From Beta vulgaris subsp. vulgaris (Eukaryota > Streptophyta > Magnoliopsida > Caryophyllales > Amaranthaceae), in the NCBI RefSeq assembly GCF_026745355.1, contig NC_079202.1, positions 6,341,629-6,405,628 on the forward strand: a stretch of 64,000 nt of DNA, written 5' to 3'. The position numbers and the translations under genes were made by a program. Each line of letters starts with the position of its first letter. Positions within the stretch are counted from its first letter, which is position 1. The notes under the pieces were generated by a model. The model saw nothing but the letters and a program-made list of their open reading frames with translations. It made no database searches and was not told the origin of the DNA. Positions 44,250-55,841 of the stretch are shown here, piece after piece.

Positions 44250-44374
44250 TGTACAAGTGTGGAGAATAATTATGTTAACTGTAATTCTGGCATTCAATAT
44301 ATATAGTGTTACAATACAGACCTAAAACTAGTAAAAGTCCCTTCTATCCTTTTACATACAATATATCACTAATA
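44250..44374 (-). repeat. Copia 2 3' LTR
   Basis: Starts TGTACAAGTGTGGAG and ends ATCACTAATA on the + strand. It lacks about 9 bp (TTAATTAGG region) present in the other LTR. Confidence 0.92.
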
Positions 44375-44381
44375 CACCTTC

Positions 44382-44990
44382 TCAATCTTTACGGGGAGAA
44401 ACAACAGATAGGTTGGTGCGATGTTTAGTAAACAAGTTAGTAGATAGGCCGTCAGTAAAAATATCAGCAACCTGAGACTGAGTAGGAACATCTCGAACAA
44501 TGAGACCTCCCTTGGCGATCATTTCGCGAACAAAGTGATAATCCACATCAATATGTTTGCTATGGCCATGATGCACTGGATTAGCAGTGAGATAGGTACC
44601 AAAGACATCATCACAATACACAATCACAGGACGGTGAAGAAAATGACCAATGTCAGCAAGAAGTTGCTTGAGCCAAATAGTTTCTGCAGCTGTGTAGGGA
44701 ACAACCCTATATTCAACTTCAGTGAAGGATTTAGAGACAGTAGGTTGCTTTTCCAGCGCTAGAAAATTAGATTATTCCCAAGAAAAACAGCATAGCCAGT
44801 AGTAGAATGTCGAGTGTCAGGACATTCTGCCCAATCTACATCTAGAAAAGGCAATAACAACAATAGGAGAATTACTGCGATAAGAAGAAACCGAAATCCA
44901 ATGTTCCCTGCAGATATCTGAAAATTCTTTTCACAACATGAAGGTGAGTAGTACGAGGAGCATGCATAAACTGAGACACCATATTAACAG
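44382..44990 (-). pseudogene. Copia 2 RNase H
   Basis: From 44990: [15 protein letters not shown], then in broken frames a [24 protein letters not shown] block (about 44830-44770). Then frame 44627-44382: VYCDDVFGTYLTANPVHH, GHSKHIDVDYHFVRE, QVADIFTDGL. This is copia RNase H, next to the 3' LTR. Confidence 0.82.
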
Positions 44991-45105
44991 GGAAAAATTG
45001 ATTTTATCAGTCCCAACTTTGGCCGTCCTGATAAAAACAGTCCCAACTTCCATTTTTTATTGTTCAGTCCCAACTATTGGGGGTACTTTACACACGTGGA
45101 CCCAG
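44991..45105. repeat. MULE left TIR
   Basis: Contains three CAGTCCCAAC direct repeats about 30 bp apart and a CACGTG G-box (TTTACACACGTGGACC). Identical to the complement of 50755-50869. Confidence 0.95.
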
Positions 45106-45278
45106 CAGGTTACCAACCTGCTAATGCAGGTGAACAATAGTCACGTGCCTCCACGTGACCTTGTTAGTTAAAGGCACCCACACTTTCCCCCCCAATAACA
45201 TAATCTCACACTCTCTTCCTCCTTCCTACCTTCTGCGAAAAACCCAAACTTTCCTCCTTCGAAATTTGCAAATCTCCC

Positions 45279-45876
45279 ATGGCAGCACAACACTCATCAG
45301 GATCCAGCAATTCAAGGGGGAGTGGAAGAGAGTTCAACTGAAATGCTACCATAACATCCCAGCAAGACAAAGAACCTGCAAACATGGAGCGAACATGGGG
45401 AAAAAATTTTGGGTTGTTCTAAGTGGCCTGTAAGTGCTAAATTTTTGTCCTTTATTTGTTGAATCACTTAAATTATGATTTTTTTTTGCTTTTGTTTAAG
45501 GTTAAAATTAAGTAAAATTAGTGCTTTTAATTTCTTCTCCTCAAATTGAAATTAGGGCACATCTGATTGTGGGTTCTTCAAATGAAAGGAGGACAATGAA
45601 GGACAATGCCATGGATATGACTTTTTGCAGATGAAGTTATTGGTGCAATACACAATAATTGGTGAATTTGAATTGCAGTTCAAAACTGTGGAGGAAAAGT
45701 TACAGAAGTTGAAATTGAAGAAAGAGAAGATGAAGGAAGCAATGCACAGTATGAGTGATAAAATGTTGAAGATGCGTTTTGAGAGTTTGAAGACTGCCAA
45801 AGGGGAAAATTATGCTGTAATTGCTTTAGGCTTGTCATGGGTTCTGTTTGTAATCCTTGCAATTTGGTTGTACTAA
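45279..45876 (+). pseudogene. GRF-type zinc-finger gene carried by the MULE, broken
   Basis: ATG at 45279 gives MAAQHSSGSSNSRGSGREFN. After a one-base shift the finger reads CYHNIPARQRTC and GANMGKKFW, the start of a GRF finger. Another single-base shift near 45415 is followed by an intron-like gap. Then DCGFFK, with the next Trp codon turned to TGA (about 45571), and EDNE. The final frame 45625-45876 is a Lys/Glu coiled coil (EKLQKLKLKKEKMKEAM) and a hydrophobic end (ALGLSWVLFVILAIW), a likely membrane anchor. Plant GRF-finger proteins have this finger/coil/anchor plan. Its role in the MULE is unknown. Confidence 0.65.
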
Positions 45877-46257
45877 ATTAAGCTTGCAATTTGGTTGTAC
45901 TAAATTAACCTTGCTAGTAATGAATTAAGGTTAGAAGTAGGTTTTGGTTGGTTGTATATGTGGTGGTGAAATGTTTGTAATCTGAATGAATGGTATTGAA
46001 ATGAAAAGCTTATTTTGCACATTTGTTGTTCTTCAAATATAGCACAAAATTGAGTGATATTGTAGAGCTTTTTGGTAACCTGTTATTGCATTATAACAAA
46101 AACAGATAACACATTACTGTCCTAAACAACTGATACAAAACCCTTGAGCAAGTTAATAAGCTAATACAAAAGAGGGTGTTGTGTTCAAAGCTGATACAAA
46201 ACAAGTTCCATGAAAACAAAAAGCCCTAAACATAGTTATGTTCTGAAGAAAAACACC

Positions 46258-49200
46258 CTAAACAGATCCATGAACTGAAGGATGATTGGTGGTGCTTGTT
46301 GATGCTTGGCTACCTAGACCCAAGGCTAATTGGGAGCCTTGTGCTTGCATCCTCCCCTATACATCCAAAACAGAACAGTTAGTTAATGTCTATAATTTAA
46401 CAAAATAACTAGACATATCCACATTACAAAGTGTTTAACTTACATTGAAGTAAGTTGACCCATCATTGCCAACAAATACACCAACCCCAGCAGGTACCTG
46501 AAACATTTAAACAAAATTGTTATACACAATTTAACAACAAAGCACAAAGAAGAACAAAAAAAAAAGGATGCCCACTCACATTTCCTCTGCCTCCATTACT
46601 TCCACCTCTCCCCTTGCTCCCTCGACCCCTTCCTGCACCTCTGGACCCTCTTCCATCTCCTCCTCCCCTAGAGCCCCTCCCAGTTACAGTAGAGGATCTA
46701 CCTGCACCTCTGATCCCTCTTCCAACTCCTGTTCCTCTTGAGCCCCTACCACCAGCAATTGTTCTCCCATTTCTTCCAGTTCTTGATGGTTGTGCACTTA
46801 TATTTGAAGCATGTCCAGATGCAATTTCTAAGTGAGTGCTTGCTGATGTTGATGCTTGTTCTACTCTTTGTCTCTTATTAGCAGCAGCTGCAGCACTGTC
46901 CTTATTAGGACATCTTCTCTTGTTGTGACCCTTCCCCTTACACACACTACAGTGCATCTCAACACCATGCCTTGTGAGCTTCCCAGGCTTCTTTGGGTCC
47001 TCATGTGGGTCCTTGATTCTGTTTTTCCTAGGCCTCCCTGGCCCTATCTTTATAGGGGGTGGTTGCAATGGATAGTCCACCTTAGTCCAGTGTCTTTCCA
47101 CATGGAGGTATGGAGTTGCCATATGCCTTAAGGTATGTATCTTTCCTATACCACTCAGAGACATACTCCTCAGCATTGAAGTTACATAGGAAGATACATG
47201 CCACTACATGGCAGCATGGAATACCAGTTAGATTCCATCTCCTGCATGTGCAACTCCTAGCCTCTAAATCAACGGTCAGTGTATCCATGTAATAAGATAC
47301 TTGGAAAGCAGTTGGTGAAGAAGGAATGGAATTGCAAAGAGCAGCAGCTTCCTTAGCTTTCTCCAATTTGGCTTGGATTCTAGGGAAGATTGCTGAGGTT
47401 CTCTTTTCCATGTCTTATTTTTTTAGTACCAACCTCTGCATGAGGGCAGTTCTTTTGTCTTCAAGCATGTAAATGAGATGCTTTGTCCTTGCTTGGATAA
47501 TATATCCATTAAATGTCTCAGCAAGGTTGTTAACTATAACATCCACACTTGTGTCAGTCTTCATAAAAGCTCTGCAAAATAACTTTGGATCATACCTTAT
47601 GAAACCCACAACTGCATTTGGGTTCAGCTTTCCCATTTCTTCCAAAGCTTCATTATAATCTGTGAGGTTGTATGCCTTTGCAGCCCTCCAAAAAATCATC
47701 TTCATCTCATCTCCTTTGAAATCTTTATGCCAGTGAGCAAATATGTGCCTAGCACAATGTTTGTGCTCAGCACTAGGCAGTATATTTGCTACTGCACCTA
47801 GAATTGACTTCTCACACATAACATTAAACAAACAAACAAACATGGAATAAATCAATATACAATACATACAAGGAAGTATTAATGGCAGTGCAAAGTTCAA
47901 TACTAAAGTATACCTGATGCTCATCTGATATAATAGCTAAGTGGCTTCCATCACCAAGTTCGAAAGACCTTTGAAGCTCTGTAATGAACCAGTGCCAACT
48001 GTCATTGTTCTCCCCTTCAACTACAGCCCAAGCAACTGGGTACATTTGATCATTTGCATCCCTTCCAATAGCTGCCAGTAGTTGCCCTCCAAGGAAGGTC
48101 TTGAGATAACAATCATCCACACACAACACCTTCTTACATCCTTCTATCCACCCTTTTTTTATTCCATCAAAACACACAAAAATCCTCTGGAAAACAGGCT
48201 CTGGTCCTCTTTGTATTGGATTATTAACCAAATTTTATGACACTGTGTGGACTAGCATCTTTCAATGTCCTTATATAACTTCCAAGTTTGGTGTAGTGCT
48301 CTTTCATTGAGCCATGAAGCATCTGGTGGGCATGATATTTCACCTTATAAGCAAGGTCTTTCTTTATCAACACCCTTTATGCTCTTCTAACTGTTTCTTG
48401 AATTTCCTTTGCTGGCCAATGTGGTCTGTTTTTGAAAATTTCTAGGAATTGGGATGCCATCCACCTAGACTTCAACTGTCTATTCTTCTGCATGTTCCTA
48501 TTACATGTGTGGGTTCCACTCACAGTCTTCAATACAAAACAAGCTCTTCTACTATCCCAGGACCCATATAGCCTAAATGGACAACTTGTCAAACATTTCA
48601 CTTCCAACCTCTGCCCTCTATTCTTGTTACTAGAAGTGAATGTCAGGTTTTTACCTTGAATTACAGCATACTTTGCAACTGCCTTCCTAAACTCCTCTCT
48701 ATTTGGGAACCTATAACCCACACTCCATTCAAAATTTGTAAAGTCAGTTAGCTCACTGACAATAACCCTCCTCTGCCTTCTTTTGCTCCCAGTGAAATCA
48801 TCATCCTCACTTTCTCCTGGAGTCAACTCTGCTTCATCACTATCTTCATACTCACTTTCATAACCTTCCTCATTACCCTGAACATTGGGTACATTAGGTG
48901 TAGAAATCGAAGCTCCTAGCTTACCTTGAGCTGCTTCTTTTTGAAGCTCTTGTGCAAGCTCATATAACTTACTACAACATCCTTTCACTCTCTCCCTTGC
49001 CTCCCTCAATTCATCATCTGAACTATCACCTTCATCAGGCTGATTCACAGGTTCCCATACATCTTCACCCTCTCTCAGTTCTTCATCTGCACTAAAAACT
49101 TCTTCTTCTAAATCTAATTCTCTTAAATCATCATCTGAACCCTCTGTCTCAGGCTCATACAACCCATCAGACTCACTTGAATAACACTCATCATCATCTG

Positions 49201-50241
49201 AACCCTCTGTCTCAGGTGGTAAGTTAGTTCCAGCTACTTTGGGTGGGTTAGTTTCAGCTTCTTTAGGTGGGTTAGTTTCAGTTTCTGCAGGGTTGGAGGT
49301 TTGACTGAGTGAAGCTAATGCAGAAGATGGGGGTGCAGGGGGGAAATTTAGGGTTTGGGATTTATCTGAAGTTATTATTGTATGTTTCATAAATTCAGAA
49401 GGTGTAATGATGATTGCAGGCTCATCTAGTGAAGGTTCATTAGCTGATGTGGAAGTTGTTTTGCTCAACTTCCTAGGACTGCACCTAAGTGGAATATTTG
49501 GGGTCTTTTTTATAGGTTTACTGACTTTTCTGTGTGGGGTCAGCTTTTTAGGGGGCCCTTTTGATGATGTGGATTTATGGTGGGGACCAACTGGTACATC
49601 ATCAATCTGTTTTGTACTCTCACCAATTAAGGGCTACTCAACAATTACAGTTGACTGACTAAGGAGGGGATCAGGGTTGGTATGCATTGGCTCATTCAGG
49701 TTGGGCTGCATTGGCTCATTCAGGTTGGGCTGATTCAAAGGGCCTGCAACAATGGGCTGATTAGAGTTGTTGCCCTCATTTAGGTTGGGCTCATTATGTG
49801 GAACTCCCTCAAGGCTGCCCTCCAAAAAATGAACTAATTCAGGTTGACCAATCTCATGTTTCACATATAAGTCAATGCACTTCTCTTTCATCACTATAGC
49901 ACCCATTTCTAGCACTTCTTTGTCATTATACACCCTCCTTAGACCAACATCCAAATTCTGTCCTGGTATACAGTAAAAGATATGTTCAATACCCTCCTTA
50001 GACCAACATCCAAATTCTGTCCTGGTATACAGTAAAAGATATGTTCAATACCTTCATACTTCCCACATTTTTTCACTAATTCTACAAGAAACCACCAGCA
50101 CAACTCATCTGGGTCAACCTTAAAAGTTCTGCCTTCTCCACCTACATACTCCAAATACCCCAGTTTATGTTTCCTAAATACACCTCCATGCCAGAATCTC
50201 AAGCACACATATTCATCCATACCAACAAAAAGCCTATTCAA
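46258..50241 (-). pseudogene. MuDR-type transposase, broken
   Basis: N-terminal part (50241-49634): VCLRFWHGGVFRKHKLGYLE, a PB1-like MULE N-terminus. Then an acidic, Asp/Glu/Ser-rich region and the MuDR DNA-binding domain (FEWSVGYRFPNREEFRKAV, CPFRLYGSWD, THTCNRN; about 48760-48480). The MULE domain (48231-47415) has CVDDCYLKTFLGGQLLAAIG, NDSWHWFITEL, SDEHQ, EHKHCARHIFAHW. The SWIM finger is CTCRRWNLTGIPCCHVVA (about 47245). The C-terminus has GRPRKNR, a CSVCKGKGHNKRRC knuckle and an RGG-type tract, with later exons to 46258. Breaks: a 59-bp duplication at 49932, a TAG at 49634, a stop at 48377, a shift at 48233, a TAA at 47415, and a shift near 47120. Confidence 0.9.
49932..50049 (-). repeat. 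59-bp tandem duplication in the transposase
   Basis: ACCCTCCTTAGACCAACATC... is repeated at a 59-bp period (49932 and 49991) with no visible differences. Because 59 is not a multiple of three, it shifts the transposase frame. Confidence 0.93.
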
Positions 50242-50754
50242 ACAGTAAACAAAAACAATTCAACCACAACAATTTCACACACAACAACCAACAAGCAATT
50301 TATCCGGGCAAAAAAAAAACTAGAACAACAAGTTTGTGCAACAATTTGATGATCAACAACAATTGGAAATAAAGTGAAAGTACATAAATTATACAAAGAT
50401 GTAAGGAACTAACCTGCACTCTTTCGAATTTTGCAAACCAACGAGTTTTTGCCTTGGAATTTCCGCAACCCTAAAAACTCTCCCTTTCTTCAAATTCTTC
50501 AAAATTCCCAGAATCGAAGTGTTTATCCTCGCAATTAAAATCAAAGTGTTATGAGCTTCAATTTTTTTTTTAAGAATTCAAGCTATGGAGTTGCAGAGAA
50601 ATGGAGAGTTGTTCAGACAAGAACATTGGGAGGGGAGACCAAATAATTCATATTTAGGAGGGAAGAAGAGGGGCAGTTAGTGATTAAACTTGAGAAATTA
50701 ACGTTAGTAAGGGGGACAGTTTTTTCTTTACAGGTGTAGCAGGTTACCAGTGAA

Positions 50755-50869
50755 CTGGGTCCACGTGTGTAAAGTACCCCCAATAGTTGGGACTGAACAA
50801 TAAAAAATGGAAGTTGGGACTGTTTTTATCAGGACGGCCAAAGTTGGGACTGATAAAATCAATTTTTCC
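50755..50869. repeat. MULE right TIR
   Basis: Exact inverted copy of 44991-45105, including the three CAGTCCCAAC words and the CACGTG box, which would sit in the transposase promoter. Confidence 0.95.
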
Positions 50870-51098
50870 TATTAACAGCATAAGCAATATCTAGAAGAGT
50901 CATAGTTAAGTACTGCAATGCACCAACCATACTACGATAATCAGTGGGATCAGCAAGAAGTCCTCCATCAAGCAGATACAATGTTACTCTAGAGATAACA
51001 GGAGTGGTAACTGGTTTAACAGTATGAAGATGAAATTTACGAAGTAAATTAGAAACATACTTATTTTGAGATAAAAATAAACCACAGGGAGTACGCAT
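50859..51098 (-). pseudogene. Copia 2 RT C-terminus, up to the MULE insertion
   Basis: Contains LFLSQNKYVSNLLRKFHL and DYRSMVGALQYLTMTLLDIAYAVN. The coding sequence is cut at 50870 by the MULE and resumes at 44990 with [17 protein letters not shown], so the original frame can be rejoined. Confidence 0.85.
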
Positions 51099-51134
51099 AA
51101 CCTGAACACCTAAGAGGTAATGAAGATCCCCTAA

Positions 51135-51884
51135 TTAATCCTTCATAGCAAACTGAGAAGAAAGGACATAGATGAATTTTGTGACAAGAGCAGGACTACT
51201 ACCTGTAAGGACAATATCATCAACATATAAGAGAAGAATGATAAGATGCCCTCGAAACTTGAGGGTGAACATAGAAGTGTCACAACTGCTGCACTTGAAA
51301 CCAATAGATAATAGAAAATTGCTGAAACGAGATAACCAAGCTCGAGGAGCTTTTTTCAAACCATAAATGGACTTACAAAGATGACAAATATGAGTAGGTT
51401 TAGATGGATGAATAAACCCCGGAGGTTGATGTATATAAACCTCTTCATGAAGAAAACCATGAAGAAAAGCATTTTTAACATCTAATTGACGAATAGACCA
51501 TTTAAGTGAAATAGCAATAGTAAGGACTAAGCGAACAATAATAAGCTTTACAACCGGACTAAAGGTCTCAAAGTAATCAATACTTGTCTGCTGGTGATTT
51601 TCAAAAACGACAAGCCTGGCTTTGAACAGCTCCACAGAACCATCAGAATTGTATTTGATCTGATAAACCCACTTATAACCCAGCACATTCTTATCATAAT
51701 TGCGAGGTACCAACTCCCATGTGTCATTATTAATTAAAGCCTTATATTCATTTAGCATAGCTTGACGCCAATGTGAGTCTTTATAAGCTTGTTTAAAATT
51801 AGTAGGTTCAGACTCTACAATTTCAGTGTTTAAGTTCATTAAGACTCTAGGCTTGGACACACCATCCTTTAATCTTGTAACCAT
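51135..51884 (-). pseudogene. Copia 2 reverse transcriptase
   Basis: The 249-codon frame has ALINNDTWELVPR, YKWVYQIKYNSDGSVELFKARLV (split here), [33 protein letters not shown] and LLLYVDDIVLTG with the catalytic YVDD. It ends FAMKD, then TAA; the next codons resume the normal GDLHYLLGV block. The break is thus one extra stop codon. Confidence 0.9.
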
Positions 51885-51894
51885 TGGATAGCGA

Positions 51895-52426
51895 TTAATG
51901 ACAACACAAGAAACGGAAGGTGATGGGGTCGGAGAGACACGGCAGCTGAGGGGGTGGGCTCCTGAACCAGGCTAGCACTTGGGCCAGACCCGGTTTAGGG
52001 AAGTGTCGAAGACACGGGGAGATGAGCAACGCTAGATCCAGCAAGCGTTGGAAGCTCAGCGGGCCCAGTAGAATCCGACGGGGGAGAGTGAGGAGGCCCA
52101 GTGGACGTTGGGTCCTTAGGGGGCCAGGCAGACTCATCACGGGGCATGGGGGAAGAGCCAGCGAGCACTGGTCGGGCAGTTGGCCAGGCAGCGCCGCGGG
52201 TGTCGAGGAGGGTGGAAGATTCCATTTTGCAAGGCAACGACATCATTGCATGGTGAGGACTAACCCGGGACATACCACTAGACACACTAGGTGACAAAAC
52301 ATTTGTGGGATTCCAATCAAAATCTAAGATCATGGGCGACGTGTCAGGCATGGTGGAGTGAGATCCCACAAGAGTGCAATAAGGAAACTTATGTTCATGA
52401 AAAGGAACATGATGACTAGTGAACAC
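51895..52426 (-). pseudogene. Copia 2 integrase-RT linker
   Basis: Starts MFTSHHVPFHEHKFPY (the usual post-integrase SRHVxFxExxFPF block), then Pro/Ser/Thr-rich sequence of low complexity and higher GC. The frame is not continuous with RT. Confidence 0.7.
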
Positions 52427-52604
52427 TACTTTGGTAGTAGGGTCAAATCAACAATAACCTTTATAATCCAATGCATATCTAATAAAAACACATGTTTTAG
52501 ACTTAGGTTGTAGTTTGTGATTTTTTGAGTTCGAGAACAAAGGGAAGCATTCACAACCAAACGTTTTCAAAAAATGATAGAAAGGGGGACGATGAAACAA
52601 TTTT

Positions 52605-53640
52605 TCAAAAGGAGAGACACCCCCCTAAAACCGAGCTGGGCAATCTATTTATAATATAGGTGGCAGTGTATGATGCATCAACCAAAAATTCAGCAGGAAA
52701 ATCGGAACGAATTATCAGAGTACGAGCTATTTCAATGATATGACGATGTTTGCGTTCTGCAACACCGTTCTGAGCTGGAGTATAGCGACAAGATTTTTGA
52801 AAAATTATGCCATGGTCACGAAAATGTTGTAGAAGAGGAGAATTATCAAATTCTCGACCTCCGTCACTTTGAAAAATCTTAATTTTACAATTAAATAGAT
52901 TTTCAACCATCTTTTGAAACATAAGAAATTGTGAATAAGCTTCCGATTTATGACGTAATAAAGGATAAATCCATGAATAACACGAGAAATCATCAACAAA
53001 CACAACATAATAACGATATAATTGATTTGATAAAATAGGAGATTGCCAAAGATCACTGTGAATTTTATATAATGGATATGGAGAAAATGTTCAACTGAAT
53101 CAACAAGGTAAACGATGTATTTTTCCTAACTTACATCCAACACAATCATCATGAAACTTAGAAGTACATGTGATAGAATTATTTGAACATAATATGCCTA
53201 AGATACTAGAAGAGGTATAACCCAGACGAGCATGCCAAACGTCACCCGACTCCTTAGTGGCTAGGAAAGCAGGAATCGGAGATTCAAGAGGGACAACAAT
53301 AGGCTGAAGAGGGTAGACACCTTGCTTATTGGATCCCCGAAGCAGAACCTCCCCGTTGTCTGGTCCTTAACAGAAATAATTTTTATCAAAACTCACAACA
53401 CAATCATTTTCTTGACACAACTTGTTAACTGATAATAAATTATGTTTTAGGTTACGAACATGACAGACTGATGATAACTGGAGGGGACGACTTGTAGTTT
53501 TTAAGATTAAGTTTTCAGTACTTTTAATTGGGAGTAGGGTACCATTACCAACTACAACAGAACTAGACCAGTATAAGGAGTTTTAGCAGAAAACTTACCA
53601 TCCTCAGGAGTCAAGTGAGAGGCAGTGCCAGAATCCGGGT
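52605..53640 (-). pseudogene. Copia 2 protease remnant and integrase
   Basis: Broken frames at 53640-53350 read like WYPDSGTASHLT and other protease blocks. Frame 53003-52605 is the integrase core: DDFSCYSWIYPL, IFQSDGGREF, KSCRYTPAQNGVAERKHRH with the catalytic Glu, and TLIIRSDFPAEFLVDAS. Shift or stop at 52605. Confidence 0.8.
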
Positions 53641-53647
53641 ACCAAAC

Positions 53648-53911
53648 TTAGTCATTTGCTTCACCACCAACAGACAGTGCAGCTAAGGCTCGAGTGACAC
53701 TTTTAGATGAAGAGGGAACAAAGTTGGAATTGAATCTTTGAGGACAATAAACAGCTTGATGACCTGGAATCCAACATAGACCACAAGTATCGGAAGTAGG
53801 GGTAGAGTTTACATTGCTACTTGATGAATTACTGCCTACTGAAGACAAATCATTAGTAATAGAGTCTAGGCAAGGCATACTATAGGATGACAAGTTAGAA
53901 TATTTACTCAT
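53648..53911 (-). pseudogene. Copia 2 gag end with CCHC zinc knuckle
   Basis: The frame includes CGLCWIPGHQAVYC, a C-x2-C-x4-H-x4-C knuckle, and ends at the start of the protease region. Upstream (53912-54180) an Asn-rich stretch encoded by AAT/AAC repeats lies in broken frames. Confidence 0.75.
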
Positions 53912-54309
53912 ACCATTGGGACGTCCCCGACTAGCATGGTTGGTGTTGTTGTCTCTAGAATTTCGAGAATTGTTGTAGTTGTTATTATTACCACCATTAC
54001 CCCGATTATTTTGATTTTAACTATTATTCTCCCCGGCCTCGATTCCGATTATTTCTCCCTCTATTTCTGCCGTTGGAATTATTCCTAGAGGGGGAACTAA
54101 AACTAGAACATTGAACAGCAACTAAGGCTTGATGCGAAGAGGAATCAGATGCATCCTTCGAACTCTTGAGACGTTGCTCATGAAGTAAAAATCATCAAAC
54201 TAAGAGGAAACGGGTAATGCAGCAGGGTGGTAACTATATGGTCATATTCAGAATCACGATCCAAACCAAACAACGTATGATGAACTAAATCCTGATTAGA
54301 CACAGGAAA

Positions 54310-55125
54310 CTAAATAGCAGCCAAGGAATCTGCAATAACCTTAATCTCACGTAGATAACCATCCATAGTCTGAGAATCACTTTTCTTAATACGAGTAAGA
54401 CGACTTTTCAATTCCATAGAGCGAGCCATACTAGCATGCATAAATCTAGTTTGCAAGCGATTCCAAATTTCCATAGAGGTGGATAAATCATGCAAATCAA
54501 CAAAAACATCATGTGACAAAGTGGCAAAAATCCAAGATTTAATTTGTTGATCCACACACAAATATTCAGAAAATTGTACAGTAGGAACCGAAATACCACG
54601 TTCATCAATAATAGTAGGAAGGGGAATTGCAACAGTGCCTTCAACCATACCAAGCAATTGATGGGAAAGTAACAAACAATTAATCTGAGTTTTCCACAAC
54701 AACTAATCCTCAAGAGAAGAGATAGTTATAGTTACCAAGTTACTAAGATTAGGAGCAGAAAGTTGTTGCAGAGCAAAGAGTGTAGTGGAAGGAGCCGTGA
54801 AAAACGGTTGGCCAAAACCGGTGGTTAGCGACGCGGACGTCGTTGTGAAACTCGACGAAAAATGGGGAGTGGTTCGTGACGAAGAAGAAGGCGACGCAGC
54901 GTGAAGAAGCGTCAAGAGAAGCTGGTGATCTGCGACGAGGGGAAGGCGACAACAGGCTGAGAGGTCGTCAAAAAAGGCGCCATGAAGGGCTGCGAGAAAG
55001 GGGCAGCAAGGGACTGTGTGGAGAGTTTCACGAGCCGGCTGGTCCAGCGTGAACGAAAGAGCACGCGCTGGTTGGGCCTGTGTGAGAGCAGCAGCTATGG
55101 TGGCGGTGGGGATTGAAGAATCCAT
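54310..55125 (-). pseudogene. Copia 2 gag
   Basis: Frame 55125-54703 starts MDSSIPTATIAAALTQAQ. It is followed after a TAG by frame 54702-54310 with LWKTQINCLLLSHQLLGMV, QQIKSWIFATLSHDVF, IWNRLQTRFMHASMARSMEL and MDGYLREIKVIADSLA, a standard copia gag. The stop at 54703 splits the two halves in the same region where copia gag has LLWRxQ. Confidence 0.85.
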
Positions 55126-55172
55126 GCCAGGAAAAAAAATTTCTCTTTAGAAAAACCTAAGTTGTGATACCA

Positions 55173-55306
55173 TGTACAAGTGTGGAGAATAATTGTGTTA
55201 ACCTTAATTAGGTTAACCCTGGCATTCAATATATATAGTGTTACAATACAGGCCTAAGACTAGTAAAAGTCCCTTCTATCCTTTTACATACAATATATCT
55301 CTAATA
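55173..55306 (-). repeat. Copia 2 5' LTR
   Basis: Same sequence family as 44250-44374, followed on the right by GTTAT. On the minus strand the LTR starts TATTAG rather than TG. Confidence 0.92.
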
Positions 55307-55311
55307 GTTAT

Positions 55312-55841
55312 AACTTTACAGGTCAAACTCACACATTGGTAAATGCAAATATCAAAACAAAACAATTATTGAAGAACAATCAATTGCGGATTCAGGAATT
55401 GAGCTACGTGGGTTCAAAGTTGTTCGAATATAAATTTTATAGTGTACATATTTTACCAACTTCGGTTACATTTTTTATAGAAAAAACAAGAGTTTCATTC
55501 TTAATTACATCATTAGAAAATAACTAATTAAATACTTGTACTAACAAAAGAGTAAGGGGTTTGGCCATATCTTGCTCAAAATAAATAGAAGACTATCAAT
55601 TTCTTAAAAAAAAAAAATACACACTATGAATTATTAAGACATTTAAGACATTATTTATTAAATCAACCTATCAATTAAAAACTATCTGTGACATGAAATG
55701 ATGAAAAATAAGAAATATTATCAACTAGAATGGATATGAAATCTAAAGTCATAATCTTGACTTTAAAAACGACCCATGTTAGCCAAAAGTTAAATATGTT
55801 TACAATAAATTTATTTTGCACCTGATGTACACCATGCTATA
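55312..55841. other. Intergenic AT-rich DNA
   Basis: No gene or repeat that I can support. Confidence 0.6.

Larger units (their letters stand above)
44991..50869 (-). mobile_element. Mutator-like element (MULE) with 115-bp perfect TIRs
   Basis: The ends GGAAAAATTGATTTTATC... are identical inverted repeats over 115 bp (44991-45105 and 50755-50869). They are flanked by a perfect 9-bp duplication TATTAACAG (44982-44990 and 50870-50878), the MULE hallmark. On the minus strand it carries a MuDR-type transposase gene (50241-46258), and on the plus strand a GRF zinc-finger gene (45279-45876). Length 5,879 bp. Confidence 0.96.
44250..55306 (-). mobile_element. Copia 2: short-LTR Ty1/copia element, split by a MULE
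   Basis: LTRs at 44250-44374 (125 bp) and 55173-55306 (134 bp), with a perfect GTTAT target duplication (44245-44249 and 55307-55311). A PBS-like TGGTATCACAAC adjoins the right LTR on the minus strand. The order gag, CCHC, integrase, RT, RNase H is copia. Total 11,057 bp, of which 5,879 bp plus a 9-bp duplication are the MULE. Several stops make it inactive. Confidence 0.93.

Noticed and set aside
46455..46835. Plus-strand Pro/Leu-rich open frame
   Set aside because: It is the complement of the RGG tract of the MULE transposase.
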